Origin: Epiperipatus broadwayi
Taxonomy: Eukaryota > Onychophora > Udeonychophora > Euonychophora > Peripatidae
Assembly: GCA_028023455.1 (NCBI GenBank)
Contig: JAQFVV010012546.1
Span: forward strand, 1,974,081 to 2,038,080
Direction of reading: 5' to 3'
DNA length: 64,000 nt
The first letter of the stretch is position 1. Each line of letters starts with the position of its first letter. The position numbers and the translations under genes are program-made. Below, one piece after another: positions 40,700 through 53,746 of this stretch. The notes under the pieces are model-generated. The model was given only the letters and a program-made list of their open reading frames with translations, searched no databases and was not told the origin of the DNA.

Positions 40700-41060
40700 G
40701 GTATGAAGATGTAAATAGTTGATGTATCCGGCTCACAGATGAGCAGTGGTTGTTTACAAAATAGATGCTTGATGACATGTGGTGGTTTGAGGTTTTGGGT
40801 TGAAGGATGGTCGTGATCTGACAGAATATGCATGTAAAATATGTTGATAAAAAACAAAATATTGAATACGTATATGAAGCACAGGGATTATTCATTTTTC
40901 TTCTAAGTGTTACAAAATGCATAGAAATGTAGTTTCTATTTTTTATGGGAATGATGTGATGGTTAATTTTTGAACTGTCAACTGGAACAGTGTGATACAG
41001 ATGTTTGATGACTCTGGCCCAACTGATGAGTGAGAATAATTCACAAATTACATACATAAT
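40700..41060 (+). repeat. Probable decayed hammerhead-repeat copies
   Basis: At 41000-41035 the sequence reads ggcccaaCTGATGAgtgagaataattcac then AAATTAC: the first core box is intact and stem II can form, but the GAAA box is lost. A second, weaker match lies at 40725-40770 (cagatgagcagtggttg). The intervening sequence is too diverged to align by eye. Confidence 0.4.
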
Positions 41061-41258
41061 GAAAAAACAACAATTTGAATTTCTGTGTTGGTAAATGATT
41101 ATGATATATTAAAATTGAGAATGAGGATTAACCAATAAACCCAATAAAAGTTGAAAATGTATGCTAATGTTAATTGATATTTTTTGTATAAAAGATTAAG
41201 GAAGTAGGTAGTATTTGTGAATATATATATATATATAATAAATTAGGTTTGATTTATA

Positions 41259-42228
41259 CATGGGTCTCATTTTATGCAGATTATTTTAATGCAATTTTGA
41301 AGTTATGCGATTCATGTTTCTTCTTAATATCTTTCATATTTCACTATATTTATTAGATATCAAGAATTTTAAATTATTAATAATTTATTTTGAATTAAAA
41401 TACTTTTTTTCTTTTTCAAAAATATAATGTCATATTAGCAGCTAATGTGAATATGGCCTGAAGCTGTATTTAGAATCTTAGCTTCTATGTAAATAACCTA
41501 CTTATATTAATGAGTAAAGGATAATAATAGATTTATACTTACATATAAAAATATCACAATAAATATTCAAAAAATTTAAACTTTTAAAATGTATTTTGTT
41601 ATATATAACAGAAATAAATAATCTTTTAGATTTTTAAAATAAAAATGAAGATTTTATAAATTGAAAATAATCTTTCTAATGATAATGTATAAACTTTTTG
41701 TTTTGATTGTGATCTCACTTTTTAATATAGAAACAGAAAATCATTAACGCAGCACAAGACTGAAAATGGCGATAGTCGTACATCACATCATGAATAAAAA
41801 TAAAGTGGCTAACAGGTTTCTGTGGGCATAATTTCTGAGAGATTCTTGACTTCATTTAAGGAGAAACCACAATACATCACAACACAATGAATCTGATTTC
41901 TTACCGGTTTACAAACGAATGCTAGTAGTAATGATTAAAATATGTATGAAAAATGTAAAATTAAATACTATAGTTAATAAAAAAAGTTGGTTGTGTAATA
42001 ATTTTTTTTAAATATTTAAAATTTTTTATTAGTCATATTTTATTTGCTTATTTTTTTAATGTGAATTTTAAAGTAATTTTTCCTTGTTGCTTTGCTTTTA
42101 TGTGAATTCTGAAAATTTTAGAACCTATCCCCCATTTTTCAAGGTAAGTTAAGTCTATTTTTGTGCGATTTTTTTTTAATGTGGATTTTCTGTGGAACCT
42201 GTCTACCACATAAAATGAGACCCAGGTG
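41259..42228. mobile_element. ~1 kb TIR element (family T1), copy 1
   Basis: Left end catgggtctcattttatgc and right end gcat-like accacataaaatgagacccaggtg are inverted repeats, flanked by TA on both sides. The interior is AT-rich and non-coding and is shared in order with the copy at 57347 (gaagttatgcgattcatgtt; gaatatggcctgaagctgta; caaggtaagttaagtctatt). The TA flanks suggest a non-autonomous Tc1/mariner-type element (inference). Confidence 0.75.
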
Positions 42229-43365
42229 TATATATATATTATATAAATATAATCAAATCATAGTTGTCAGTGTCTTTTTTTAATATTCACAATCATAATA
42301 ATGTGTTCTCAGGTAAATGACTAATATATATATAAAATCTTGTTATTCCAAATCTGTTTCAAATCTTTATCGAATTAAGATGAAGCAGTTGTTATTTTTC
42401 ATTAAAATCATCAAATATCACTGGGTGTTATGAATTACTCAATATGTAATTTTATACATAACATTATTCACTGATAAAACAAATATAATGCATTATAAAG
42501 CTAAAAATATCTTTTTTTATTATTAAACACCCTTTACTATATCCCTCAGCCAAACTTAGCACATGAAAATGTTAGTATCCTGTAAAATGTGGTGCAATAT
42601 CGATTGTTTAGAAACTAATATTTATACTCTTATAATTAAAAGAAAATAAACTTAACGATGTGTTTTCAACCATTAATTAACATATTATTAAGCATTTATT
42701 ATTATGGTAAATTAAAATTATTCTCACAAACGTCAAATTGTCACTACTATTATTGTCAATATTTATTGTTTGATCCTAGTATCCGATTACAGAAGTATTT
42801 TTGAGCTGTCGTTTTTATCTTAAATGACGCAAAAGGTCTTTGCTGAACTATATATAAAAATTTTATACCATTTATTTACATATATTTATTAACTAATATT
42901 AAAATTTACTAATTGAATATCTTTAGAAAAAAAATATTTTCATACTTGAGAATATTTAAGTATATACATTCTAAATAATTTGTATTTTCTTTTTAAATAT
43001 AATATAATACTTTGCTTATGATAATGTAAAATTTATTACAGTCAATATATATGTATATTAAATTAAACAAAGAGTCTCGTGTGTCTAACTAATCTTATCT
43101 AGTTATATAAAGAAAACGTTATTTATCTTGTGATGTTGGAATGTGGAGATCTCATGCAAATTGCCCTTAAATAATGTGTGTGTGAGCTGTACATTTTGGA
43201 CAGTTATATATATTTAACAAGTCATCTTGAATTATCCATCTAACTTTAATATACCCAGTTAAAATGTAATGTTTGCTACAATACTTTTAAATTGACAGTG
43301 ATGTAATATATCCCTTTTAATATAATCAATTGAAAAAATTACAGTGTTAATTTCTGTATTTATAT

Positions 43366-43370
<5 letters not shown>
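42229..43370. other. No feature recognised
   Basis: AT-rich DNA without a supported gene or element end. Confidence 0.4.

Positions 43371-43440
<70 letters not shown>
43371..43440 (+). repeat. (AT)n microsatellite
   Basis: About 35 AT units directly upstream of an RTE 3' fragment. Confidence 0.95.
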
Positions 43441-43444
<4 letters not shown>

Positions 43445-43830
43445 CTAATGAATGATTTTGAACACTTAACAGAAGAGCAATGCAGAGACTTCAGAAACCT
43501 AAATGTTAGGTGTAATAAAAAGGGATATAAAATTAAATACACAAATAGGAATTAACACATGGTGCTGACATCATCGAAAGACTTAATATAAATTTGAGCT
43601 GTTCTGGATATATTATTAGAAGAGATGATAAGAGATGAATAATTCAAATCTTAAATGATTTACAAGAGATTGTAAAACATCAAAAAAATAGCAAACCACA
43701 TGAGATTTATGAATGAAGCATAGATATTTTCTGGTATGATGTGAGGCTAGAAGTCAGAGAAACTGGATTAAATTTGGAGAGGCCTAGAAGTATGTCAATA
43801 ATAGTTAAAATTATGATGGTGATGATGAAT
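43445..43830 (+). pseudogene. RTE-type LINE 3' end fragment
   Basis: Broken frames match the C-terminal tail of RTE ORF2 seen at 31.4-31.7 kb: ctgacatcatcgaaagactt, a WxGHI-like region and gtcagagaaactggattaaa, which also occurs at about 31664-31683. It ends in ATGATGGTGATGATGAAT, the ATG-rich tail typical of RTE elements. Strongly 5'-truncated and adjacent to the AT array. Confidence 0.65.
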
Positions 43831-43839
43831 TAATGATAC

Positions 43840-44450
43840 AATATAGTTATAATAGCTTCAGACAACTATATTTTTTATATCAGCTGTAACTTAGGTTAAC
43901 TTTTTATAAAATAATTGAATTTCATTAAATATTTCAGACACAGCCATAATATATTTCTTTTATTTATAGTGTCCTTTAGATGTAAATGTCTTTTTTTTCT
44001 ATTGCACAAACAAGCTTAATAATAGGCCATTAATTAACATCTTCATTTTTACCTGGTCCACTTAAAAATTGAGAACAAATTTTGGTATATCTTTAGGTTT
44101 ACTAAATATATGTAATCCTACACCTTCAATTTTTTTTTAAAAAAAATTATCCAAAAAATTATTTCTTTTAATATTTTTTAATAAAAACTTATTTCAGGAT
44201 TCTTATTTTCTTTAAAAAACTTTCAATTTTATTATTTCTGAAATCAATCAAATATGAACATACAGTTTTATTTCTGAAAATATAAAATTATTCACTGTAT
44301 ATCTGATCAACATACATAAAAAAATAATTTAAAATTGTGTTTATTTATAACAATTTATCTTTTTTTTTCTAAAATATATAATTAATATTATTCAAAATTA
44401 TAAAAAATAAAAATATTTTATTTATTTTTATTATTGTTTTATAAATATGA
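43840..44450. other. No feature recognised
   Basis: Very AT-rich DNA. Confidence 0.4.
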
Positions 44451-44454
44451 GGGA

Positions 44455-44890
44455 TTTGAAGTCAGATTTTTAAGCCACTTCAACCATCCACACTATCTCA
44501 TACTACTGATATACATGACCACACACATGCAGAAAAGATAAATAATCACGCATATATGTATTTCGTACTGAACCAGCATTCATTAGTTGGTCCAGATTAT
44601 CATCTCACATACATATATACAATCAGTGCTCAGTTTCTATTAAAATAAAAAATCCTTAAACTTCAATGGACAGGCTTCATTCTACTCCAACCTCCAACTC
44701 TTCAGCCATTCATACCACTGAAAATTTGATGATAAAATTCCCAAATCCCACGTTAATGCCAAAATTGTTATCATGTCCATGTTGACCTCAAGCCACTCTG
44801 ATCCCTCATGTATAGGACACTATCCATTTAAATACATAAAAGAGGGATGGACAGAATGCAGGCTTAATATGTAAGATTTACAATTGGGCT
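44455..44890 (-). repeat. Hammerhead-repeat family, near full unit, minus sense
   Basis: One nearly complete ~435 bp unit: ttgaagtcagatttttaag, catccacactatctcatact, the ribozyme region at 44561-44592, caatcagtgctcagtttct, ccaactcttcagccattcat, tgttgacctcaagccactct and aaagagggatggacagaatg. On the minus strand the ribozyme has GAAA, but the first box is CTAATGA (residue 5 changed), so it is predicted to be inactive. Confidence 0.8.
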
Positions 44891-45110
44891 CCAGGTATAA
44901 GCATGGCTGGTATATAAACTAATAAAATTCAGTGATACAGATAGTTACAAATGAAAAAATATTTTCTCCCTGTGATATACAAACTGAATTTGTGTAAGTA
45001 ATATGCTGTTTAAAATTCAGGCTTATAATAAGATCAATTCTAATTTAGATATGGCCTTGTTCATGGGAAAATAAGTGTCAATTTTAGCACATATGTAAAG
45101 AATAGTTTCT

Positions 45111-45204
45111 CATGTGTCATAGCATCAGCCAGAAAGTGAACCCACTAACCTGGGACAACTACTTGTAAAGTGGCTGTCACTGACCTCTCAACCACTAATG
45201 CTTG
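45111..45204 (-). mobile_element. tRNA-like SINE, copy 4, with 22 bp TSD
   Basis: Minus-sense copy of the SINE (5' GTCAAGCATTAGTGGTTGAG; 3' GATGCTATGACACATGA). Flanked by acatatgtaaagaatagttt ct at 45089-45110 and acatatgtgaagaatagttg ct at 45205-45226, 20 of 22 identical. The body is 94 bp, and the A tail is almost absent. Confidence 0.85.
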
Positions 45205-45226
45205 ACATATGTGAAGAATAGTTGCT

Positions 45227-47235
45227 TTCACAATATTAAAGAAAAGCATATGTGAATTAATTTGTATACTAAGCTTTCCAAAATATAACACAATATGTCT
45301 ATTATTCAGCATGTGTTCTAACATCTTAGTCAAGGATGGAAATATTAATATTATAAAAAAAAATATTTGTTGTACAATCAGGTTACTCTAGAAGTGTTTG
45401 CTGTCATATATCTTACTATATAAATTCAAATATGGAACAATTAAAAAAAAATTTTATTGGACAATACTGACTTTCAACTTCTGGTATTTTTATAATAAAT
45501 TTATACAAATATTTTATTATTTCTGCTAAATTTTACTCTGAATTAATCAAAATGTCTAAATGAATTTAAATTAAATTGAGGGCTGCAAACCTCATGTACT
45601 TATTACTTATCTGACAGCCAATCAGATGTTATGATGGCTGTTTTGAATAGCAATCAAACTGCAAATACAAGATAGAGAATTTTATGAGAAAAGGGTGATC
45701 TACCCTCTTCTTTACTTGTCTTTTTATATATCTAAGCCAGTCTGAAGTATTTAGATTTGAAAGTGTGAAGCTTTACATATCTTCACATTTAACTAACTGA
45801 GACTAAATTACAAATATACAGTGTGAAATCCTACGATTTACTACACAGTAGTTTTTTAGATGTTATTACTAAAATTTTATTTTTTTTTGTACTTTATTTC
45901 TTCATGTATATTTATAAAACCAATTTTATAAATATGTAATATTTTTATTTATGTTTTCAATGAAAAAAACTTATTTTATAGTAAATTTTAAATAAATAAA
46001 GCTTTACTAAAAAAGAACAATCAGTTATTTGCTTGCCTTTTTTATATTCTCAATGGTACCACAAAAAGAATTTAAATGTTTTATTTTATTTAATAGTTAG
46101 TTGAATAATTGACATATGGAATTTTGGATGTAAAAATCATGTAGTGTGGAAGTATTGAAATACTAAACACAATCATCGTGCAAATGTTTTGCTATTCAAG
46201 AGAATATATATTTGAAGAAAGTTCAATAAAAGATTTTCATTGTTTATTACTTGTATAAAAAAACATTCTACTTAATATTTCTCTAAAAGATTTTAATGGT
46301 GGGAATTTTAGTTGTAATTATATGTTGGTTTATTTCCATCATATAACTTTAATAATTAAATAAATGACTTTTAGAAAAATTCAATCTTTATATTTTAAAT
46401 ACATTTGACTCTTAGACATAAAACATAGATTAATACGTATAGTACAAATTTCAAATAGTATTATTTTATTTTCTTAGGTATTTTTGGACTGATCAATGAC
46501 AGCATCAACATAAGATTCAAACTAAAGATATTTAGATTTATGAATATTGAATTTAAGATGATGAGTTAATCAACTAGGATATTCTGACAAAAGCACCAGG
46601 CAATAAATAATTTATATAGTTACCTGTGAGAGATTCAAGTAATTTCTCCCTTTAAATGGTTTCCTAACTTTATAAATTATCATACTATGTTGACCTATAG
46701 AGTTATTTATTACTGTCATATGGAGAGCTTATTTTATTTTTTATTTTAATTTTTCTCTCAGTCCAATGTTTTACATTGAGAATTGATGTATGGAGATAAG
46801 CCACATCACTCTGAAATCCACCAAAAAATAAAATATTTTGCAATACCAAAATTATATGCATAGGATTCACAAATAGAGTGCATCATCTGTATACTTATAT
46901 ATCATTAACTTAACAATACAGCCCTTTAGTTAAAACATTTGTATGTTTTCAAAGAATCACATTGGAGCAATGTTTTCATTCAATTGAGATTAAGTTTATG
47001 GAGTTTCAGCATTTTTCAAACCAAAATTATCAAGGGATTGTTAATTTTTCTGAATGCTACGTTTCAACTAATACTCTTTATTCAAAATATAATGAACATT
47101 TAATTATAATACCCTGAGATCAATACTTTTAAGCAGAAATGTTTATAACTATACAGATAAATTTAATATTCATATACAAATAAGAAACAATAAGCACAAT
47201 ATATCTTGAGCCAATAAACATCACATTAACACCAC
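45227..47235. other. No feature recognised
   Basis: AT-rich sequence with no gene, RNA or element end that I can support. Confidence 0.4.
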
Positions 47236-47400
47236 AAGGCTCCTCACTGGTGAAGACCATAAGCTCGAAAACAGTTTGGGGATATTGGATGAGTAGGCAC
47301 TAGATGGGGATTATATGCACAAGCCTTCTGGCATCCATTGATTACTCTAGCTTGCTGTGTGTGGCAATATATATATAGTGAGTTTTGCCTGTTTTAACGC
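47236..47400. mobile_element. MITE family M2, partial member
   Basis: Shares ccacaaggctcctcactg, tggggatattggatgagtag and gcacaagccttctggcatcc with the element at 53747-54081 (there on the other strand), ending at gagttttgcctg as in the 20097 member. The left end is missing. Confidence 0.65.
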
Positions 47401-48237
47401 AATATATCTTTATACGTGTTACTAGGCATTTGTATTTAAGTCATATATTTGATCTCTGCCATTGATATTTTTGGGGGAAAAAGTATTGAAAATATGTATG
47501 AAATGTGATTTTTTTTTCCTTTTGTAATCAATCATCTTATCTAAAATTTTAACTTATCAGTAAAATCTGTTTTTTTTTTTTTTAAAAAAGAATAATTGAT
47601 AAAATCTATCAAAAGAATAATTAATAGAAATTACGAGTGCCTAAGGAATTTCTTCTATTTTAAATAAAAGATTTTTTTATAACTAAGATGAAATAGTGAT
47701 GAAGAAACTGGTTTTATTGCAAGCACAGATGTTAATTAAAATATTTTAAAGAGCGCTAATAATTTTTAGAACAATTTAAATACAAAGTATATATATAAGT
47801 ATACATAGAAACAGAACCAATGCATATTTTGTGCGAATGATTCACTAATTTTTGAAATGTCATTTTTGAGCTGTTGGAATAAATTGTGTCAACATGATAA
47901 AAGCTGTGAAAATTTTCTATTGATGATGAGTGAATAGTATGTTTAGAAAAAAAATGCAATCTTCTGGTAACCATTCATTGATTACCTTACAATAGATGGC
48001 GCTAGAGGCTACAAAAATGTAGTGAGGGAAATGCAAGGAGGTTTAAGATTAGATAGGGAAATATGAAGATATTTATTATATCTATAAAGGCATTACATAC
48101 GGGACAGAGAAGGGTGAATAATTCATGGGTCTGTAAATTATAAAAAAATCAGATATATTAATCTTTAACTGAGGTTTAAAGTTTATATATGTGCTAGAGA
48201 TAATATCTAGTTTCGAAAATGATTAGTAATAATCACT
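47401..48237. other. No feature recognised
   Basis: AT-rich. A ~30 bp tract (gggaaatatgaagatattta ttatatct) at about 48056 recurs in direct orientation at about 48455. Confidence 0.4.
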
Positions 48238-48425
48238 AGTGTATTGATCTGAAATGGATGGCGTCAAAGTTGTGAGTGGAGGAAGTTTGACAATGGTAAA
48301 TGAAAATATAACAATTTACTCTAGATAAATACTTTGCTTTGTATATGAGAGATTGTTACCTGGGCCAATTGATGAGTGCTGGTTCAGCATGAAATGCATC
48401 TTGGGGGGCATTTGTCTTTTATTAT
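48238..48425 (+). repeat. Hammerhead-repeat family, partial copy
   Basis: Contains aaatggatggcgtcaaagtt and then gggccaaTTGATGAgtgctggttcagcatGAAA. Stem II and GAAA are intact, but residue 3 is T instead of C (48369), a core change expected to block cleavage. Confidence 0.75.
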
Positions 48426-48479
48426 ATCTTTATTTGTATGTATTTAAAAAGAATAGGGAAGTATGAAGATATTTATTAT

Positions 48480-49475
48480 ATCTAGAAGATAGTTTATTTG
48501 TAGTTACACAACATATGGATATGAGTAGGAATTCAGGCAAACAGTTATATATGAGTTTTATAGATATAGAGAAGGTATATGATAGAGTAAATAAAAATAG
48601 ATTATGGATAAGTTTAGCAAATTTGGGAATGGATGAAGCTTTAGTGGATATTATTAAGAAATTATATGAAAATAATTATTATATATATCAATTAGGGAAT
48701 ATAGAATCAATTAAAGTTAAAAATGGGGTGGGATTAAGGCAAGGATGCCCTGTGTCACCTATTTTGTTTGTGTTGTATTTGAGTGAAATGGAAAGAGCAA
48801 TAGAAAGATTAGGAAGAGGGATAGAGATACCATTAATAGGTGATAAGGGAGTATATATTTTGTCAGGTCTTTTTTTTTTTGCAGATGATATATTTTTGTG
48901 TGCAGAAAGAAGAAAAGATATGGAAGAAATGCTGAGGACATGTGCAAAAGTGGATAAAGAGATGGAATTAAATTTAGTGAAGAAAAATCAAATATAATGA
49001 TGGTTAATACTGGGAAGGAGAAGATGTAGAATTTTTATTGGGAGATATTAAGTTGGGTGTGGTGAATAGATATAGTTATTTGGGAATCATTTTAAGTAAT
49101 CAGAAAAATTATTTGGATGAATGGGAGAAAAAATTGATAAATGAAGCAAAGAAAAGAAAGGGATTAATAAAGAAATTAACAGTGTTTTCATATAATAAAT
49201 ATGATGTAGCTAGAATTATATGGGAGTTGCAGTAGCAGGGTTAACATATGGTAATGATGCATTATGTGTTAGTAAAGGGGTATTAAATTACTTAGAAAAA
49301 GTTCAAAGGGAAGTAGAAAAACATGCATTGGATGCAGATGTATGGACAGCAAGGGAGGCAATTCACGGATAAATAAGATGGTCAAGTTTTCATATGAGAG
49401 ATGCAAAAAAATAAAATGAAAATATTTGGTAGATTGCAGCTTAGGGATAATAAAAGAATAGCCAAAATAGTACTT
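48480..49475 (+). pseudogene. Non-LTR retrotransposon reverse transcriptase relic
   Basis: A plus-strand frame at 48515-48997 encodes RT motifs in order: FIDIEKVYDRVNKNRLW (motif A), GVGLRQGCPVSPILFVLYLS (motif B) and FFADDIFLC (motif C, FADD). A frameshift near 48985 moves to EEKSNIMMVNTG, and a second segment (49038-49235) carries NRYSYLGIILSNQKNYLDEW, typical of the region after RT. A third stretch (GLTYGNDALCVSK, LEKVQREVEKHALD) follows in another frame to a stop near 49370. No endonuclease is visible upstream. Clade unassigned. The polymerase core is well preserved, but the copy is broken by at least two frameshifts. Confidence 0.8.
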
Positions 49476-49477
49476 AA

Positions 49478-49940
49478 TTGAGTTATGAGTACAGGGCAGG
49501 CAACAAGATGGGTGAGAAAGGTAAGGCAGAATTCTATGTAAACAGTGGATGTTTAGTGGGTTATGTTGGGAGACAGAGGAAGTTTTATCAGGGTAAAAGA
49601 CAGGAGTGCAGCAACCCTCATGGAAGCTATCAAAGACAATGTCAAAGAAGTTACAAAAGTCGACTCCGATTGCTGGAAGGCATACAAAATGAAGGAACTC
49701 AAAGCTGATGGTTATGATCATTATTGAGTCAACCATAGCTACAACTCTGTGAATCCTGAAACTGGGGTTCATACTCAAAACTTTGAATGCCTATGGGGCT
49801 CTGCCAAATGGTGTAATAAAAAGCAACAAGGGACATCATGCCAACATATGGATTCTTACCTGTCAGAATTTATGTGGCATAGATGATGGCTCCTTCTTTG
49901 CCATACTAAATGACCTAAATAACGTGTTTTCTCCAGTGTA
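49478..49940 (+). pseudogene. Merlin/ISXO2-type transposase relic
   Basis: In shifting plus-strand frames the conceptual protein reads WMFSGLCWETEE, then VKDRSAATLMEAIKDNVKEV, then KVDSDCWKAYK, a stop, NHSYNSVNPETGVHTQNFEC and LWGSAKWCNKKQ, and MDSYLSEFMWH. This follows the order of IS1595/ISXO2-like DDE transposases (eukaryotic Merlin): the second catalytic Asp in SDxWKAY, and the NHS..F.DP.TG.HTQN.E..W block with the catalytic Glu. The first catalytic region is not recognisable. At least one frameshift and two stops make it inactive. It directly follows the LINE relic. Confidence 0.7.
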
Positions 49941-50467
49941 ATTTTTAAAAAAAATCTCATCAAAGTGCTGCAATTTTCACTATGTTTTAAAATTTGCTTA
50001 CACAATTACTATGTTGACTTTGTTGTTAGTTTTGTTTTCTTTTGTGTGTGTGTGTTACTTACTATTCTTGTTGTTTTTTCCCTTTAAACAAAAATAAAAC
50101 ACATTGCTGATTTGAAAAATTACATTGCATGACAAAATACTGCTTGAACTATATACTGCACAATTGCGTGATCAGGGTGGGGGTGAGGGAAATTTCCAAG
50201 AAAAAAATCTCTATCTTGTTTCTGAAAGAAGAATGAAGAATAATTGTATAATATTTAAAGCAAATGACAAGTTCTATTACTAACCAGTAAGTACCATATG
50301 TTTGTATGTAATGTTGTGGTATGTGTTTTTTAAAAATTATTTCTACACATTTGTTGAAATTGTTGAATTAAGTGTCAAAGCGTTGTCATCTGCGTACATG
50401 TAAATTTCTTAGAAGTATGCATATATCTCATCTAATATTGATTTTTTGGTCCTTTTTTAAAAATATT
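49941..50467. other. No feature recognised
   Basis: No supported gene. A short (TG)n run lies near 50043-50055. Confidence 0.4.
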
Positions 50468-50601
50468 GTGTACTATTCTTGCAATGAAGAAAAGATAGGA
50501 AGGATTTCCACATTCGTATTAAAGCATTGGTAACTTTGTAATGTTTGATAACTTTATAAATGGTGGCCTCCTATCTTCTCTTCATTACAGGAATAGTACA
50601 C
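50468..50601. mobile_element. Small palindromic MITE
   Basis: Left arm gtgtactattcttgcaatga then agaaaagatagga and right arm tcctatcttctcttcattac then aggaatagtacac are inverted repeats of about 35 bp around a ~65 bp centre. Non-coding. No clear target duplication fixed. Confidence 0.65.
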
Positions 50602-52608
50602 AAGTAGCTAATAAAAATCATTTTAAGATACTTGATTGGATAGTAGTAATATATTATTTTTTTCTGTCGATCACACTAAGTTAGAATTAGGAAATTCAAT
50701 GAATATGAAATGTCAGTGCAAAAACATGCCAGACATCACATCACAGGACATTATATTATTAATCTAAAACTTTTAGTTATTGTATTTTCCATTAGTAATT
50801 TTGTCAAATTATAAATAATTTGCCATATTCTTATAACTTTCCATATTTAATCATTGAAGAATTAAAATTAATCGCTAGTAAAATGATAATATTTTTATTA
50901 TGCTTCTTGTAGCTTTAATTTCTGCAATTACAATTACTAATAATTTCAAACATTTCTAATACTTAAATGAACAATTCATCTTGATCTAAAAAAAAAATAA
51001 TAATAAAAATATTATGGCCATCTTTTTTAATTGCTTATAATTTATAGAGATGTGAACAATATCTGTAAGAGGTCTTGTTAAGTCTACAATCATTATCTGA
51101 ATAAATCTAATGTCAATTTCAATTTTATGTGGTTCACTATTCACTATAAAGCCAGCATAAAATCACAAGTAGAAATTCCCACCTTGATAAATATATTGTC
51201 ACCACTAATTTCGTAATAGTATTTATATATTTTCAGATAGCATATATATAATTAACACACACACATATCTGGTTGCACATACTTTATTATCGTCAGTTAC
51301 GTCATAGAAATGATCTATAGTGTAAGAAGATAGTATAAAGCAGAGTCTAACACTTAAAGGGATTAGGTACTTAATCATACGAGCAGCTATAGACACTAGA
51401 ACTCATTATTTGTCTACTATTACTAAGTGACAGACATACATATATATTTATTCGCAGAACAATAATTCATGGGCTTATATATACTTTTACAATAAATATA
51501 TGTATACGGAAGCAAAATCTAAATAGACTGGATGTACAAATAGGAACTCTGTAACCACCAAATCTGTACCCATATGGTGAAACAATAATAAAGAATATAT
51601 AGATTGAAAAAAGACATATATTGAAAATAAAAGAATCCATGCTCTAAACATTAATTTAAAGAGAAACTTCAACTCGTTTTTATTTATTTTTTTCAATATT
51701 TTCATTGGACATGGAATTGCTTACTCAGCAAATACAAACCCTTATTAAGAACAAGTCCGACAAATGCAAATTAAATTTGTTGAAATGCAATTACAGCAAT
51801 AATTTTTTTTCTCTTTTTTCTCCAATTCTGTAAAAGCATATTGTTGTTGAATCATTTCTAAAAGATAATTGATTGATTTTATTAAATTTCTTGTTAAATA
51901 ATTATGGATGTCTTTTAGTTTTTATTAAAATAGAAATCTTACAAATGTTATTTCAGTCAAAGAAATTAAAAAGCACGTGTAACTAAAGCAGAGAAAATTT
52001 TCAAGAAAGATGAGCATTTTGATCAGAAGGGTATGCACATTGAAAGAGCAACTAGACTCTCTAATTAGCTTTCTAACCATCTGCTTATATTCAGCAAGTG
52101 TGAAAACCAATTACTTCTTAGCTATAAGTATAACCAATCATTAAATCAAGTCTGTCCACAAACTGATTGGCATTTTCAGCAATTTTGAGATGTTAAATGC
52201 TTATATTACTGATGGAGTAGAAAAAGAATACTTCACAAGTCTCTCTTTTTAAAGTTTGCTTCAAATTAACTATTTATTTTAACTATTTAATATATTAAAA
52301 ATAAAACGAAACAAATATATAAAATAACTTTTCTGTTTAGTAAAATGAATTAATTAAACTAATCCTACTGAATATAAATAATAAAGTATAAATCGATTTT
52401 TTCGATGACTTGGAAATATAATTGTGACAGGAAAAAGAGGCACTAAACATTCATTTGTATGAACGGAATATATATACCCCCCTCCTATATATAATTTTAA
52501 AAAACACTCTTTAAATAGATTATTTTAATTATATAGTCTTGAAAAATACAATGTTTATTAGAGATTCTTCGGATCATTTGTTTTCGGACTACATGCATAT
52601 ATTTACAT
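50602..52608. other. No feature recognised
   Basis: AT-rich DNA. Short minus-strand frames (51705-51487, 52110-51925) have no recognisable domain. Confidence 0.4.
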
Positions 52609-52622
52609 ATTCGATAATTATT

Positions 52623-52741
52623 ATTTTTTTTTTTTTTCATATGTCATAGCATCGACCGGGAGGCGAATCCACAACCGTCTGCAAACAACTACTTACTTGC
52701 AAGGCGACTGCGCTGACCTCTCGGCTAATAACGCTTGACAA
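52623..52741 (-). mobile_element. tRNA-like SINE, copy 5, with 14 bp TSD
   Basis: Minus-sense copy closest to copy 1 (5' TGTCAAGCGTTATTAGCCGAGAGG; B-box-like GTGGATTCGCCTCC; 3' GATGCTATGACATATG plus an A run from the T tract at 52623-52637). Duplication attcgataattatt (52609-52622) and attcggtaattatt (52742-52755), 13 of 14 identical. Confidence 0.85.
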
Positions 52742-52755
52742 ATTCGGTAATTATT

Positions 52756-53746
52756 TAGGAAATTTATATAATGTAGTAACATCTCCGCATTTTTCTGTTT
52801 ATATACACTATATCTAATGGGTAAAAGTACATTTACTGCAGAGTCACGCTGGATACATGTTCACTCCGGCATATACATATGGATATGTATAGTTATATTA
52901 CTAGATAATTACTATATTATATACTAATAAGTTATTACTAGATAATTAATCTGTATTTATACTTTAACATCAATTTTAAATTTTCTTATGTGTGTACATT
53001 TTTTAAAAGTTTCTTATTTTTTTAAACTTTTTTTCATTCTATGACTCACATTGCTAATTTAATAACTTTTTTTTTTGTAATTTTTTAATTATTAATTTTT
53101 ATTCTTGTTTCATTACCTACTTTTTTTTTCAATTTATCAACATTTTAATCCAGTTTTAACTTCATTACCTACTTTTTTTTCTTAAACTTATCAACATTTT
53201 AATCCAGTTTTGACTTATGCAAGTTTGTCATTTTTTTTATTACTTTATAAAAATTCTAGACTATCGTTCAAACATTATACTTACGAAATCACTGAAGCAT
53301 TCTCTACAAACATTCTTAAAATAATGTGTATTTCATCATTATAAATATAATATGCAATATCAATATAAAAATTAATATTAAGAAATATTACTTATAGTAT
53401 TATTTGAAAATCTGCTAAATTGTATTCTCCTCCAAGAAAATGAATAAAGACAACATAAAAAGCTAATAATCTCTGATGAGATAGGTTCATCAGTTGGCCC
53501 AACCCATCAAATGGCTCTCAGATCTTTTTATTATTGTTCACAATTTATTTAGCATTCTCATGCAATCTATAAGTGCACAACCCTTGTTTATCAATTTTTG
53601 AATATATAAGTTATTATTAATTGTTTATTAAACCATTTTAATGCAGATATTTGAGAGGATTTGATAATTTAAATCAATTGATTACTTTATTTCATAAAAA
53701 TATATATCACATGATCACTATCTCATACTAGCACATAATTGTTATT
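52756..53746. other. AT-rich DNA, short local duplication
   Basis: The phrase ttcattacctacttttttttc...ttatcaacattttaatccagttt occurs twice in direct orientation at about 53109-53157 and 53161-53211, a ~52 bp local tandem duplication. Near 53474 a fragment (ggttcatcagttggcccaa) may be a worn hammerhead-repeat scrap. No gene. Confidence 0.45.

Noticed and set aside
53460-53530. Hammerhead motif (ctgatgagataggttcatcag)
   Set aside because: It contains CTGATGA on both strands as a small palindrome but no GAAA box or stem III at the right place.
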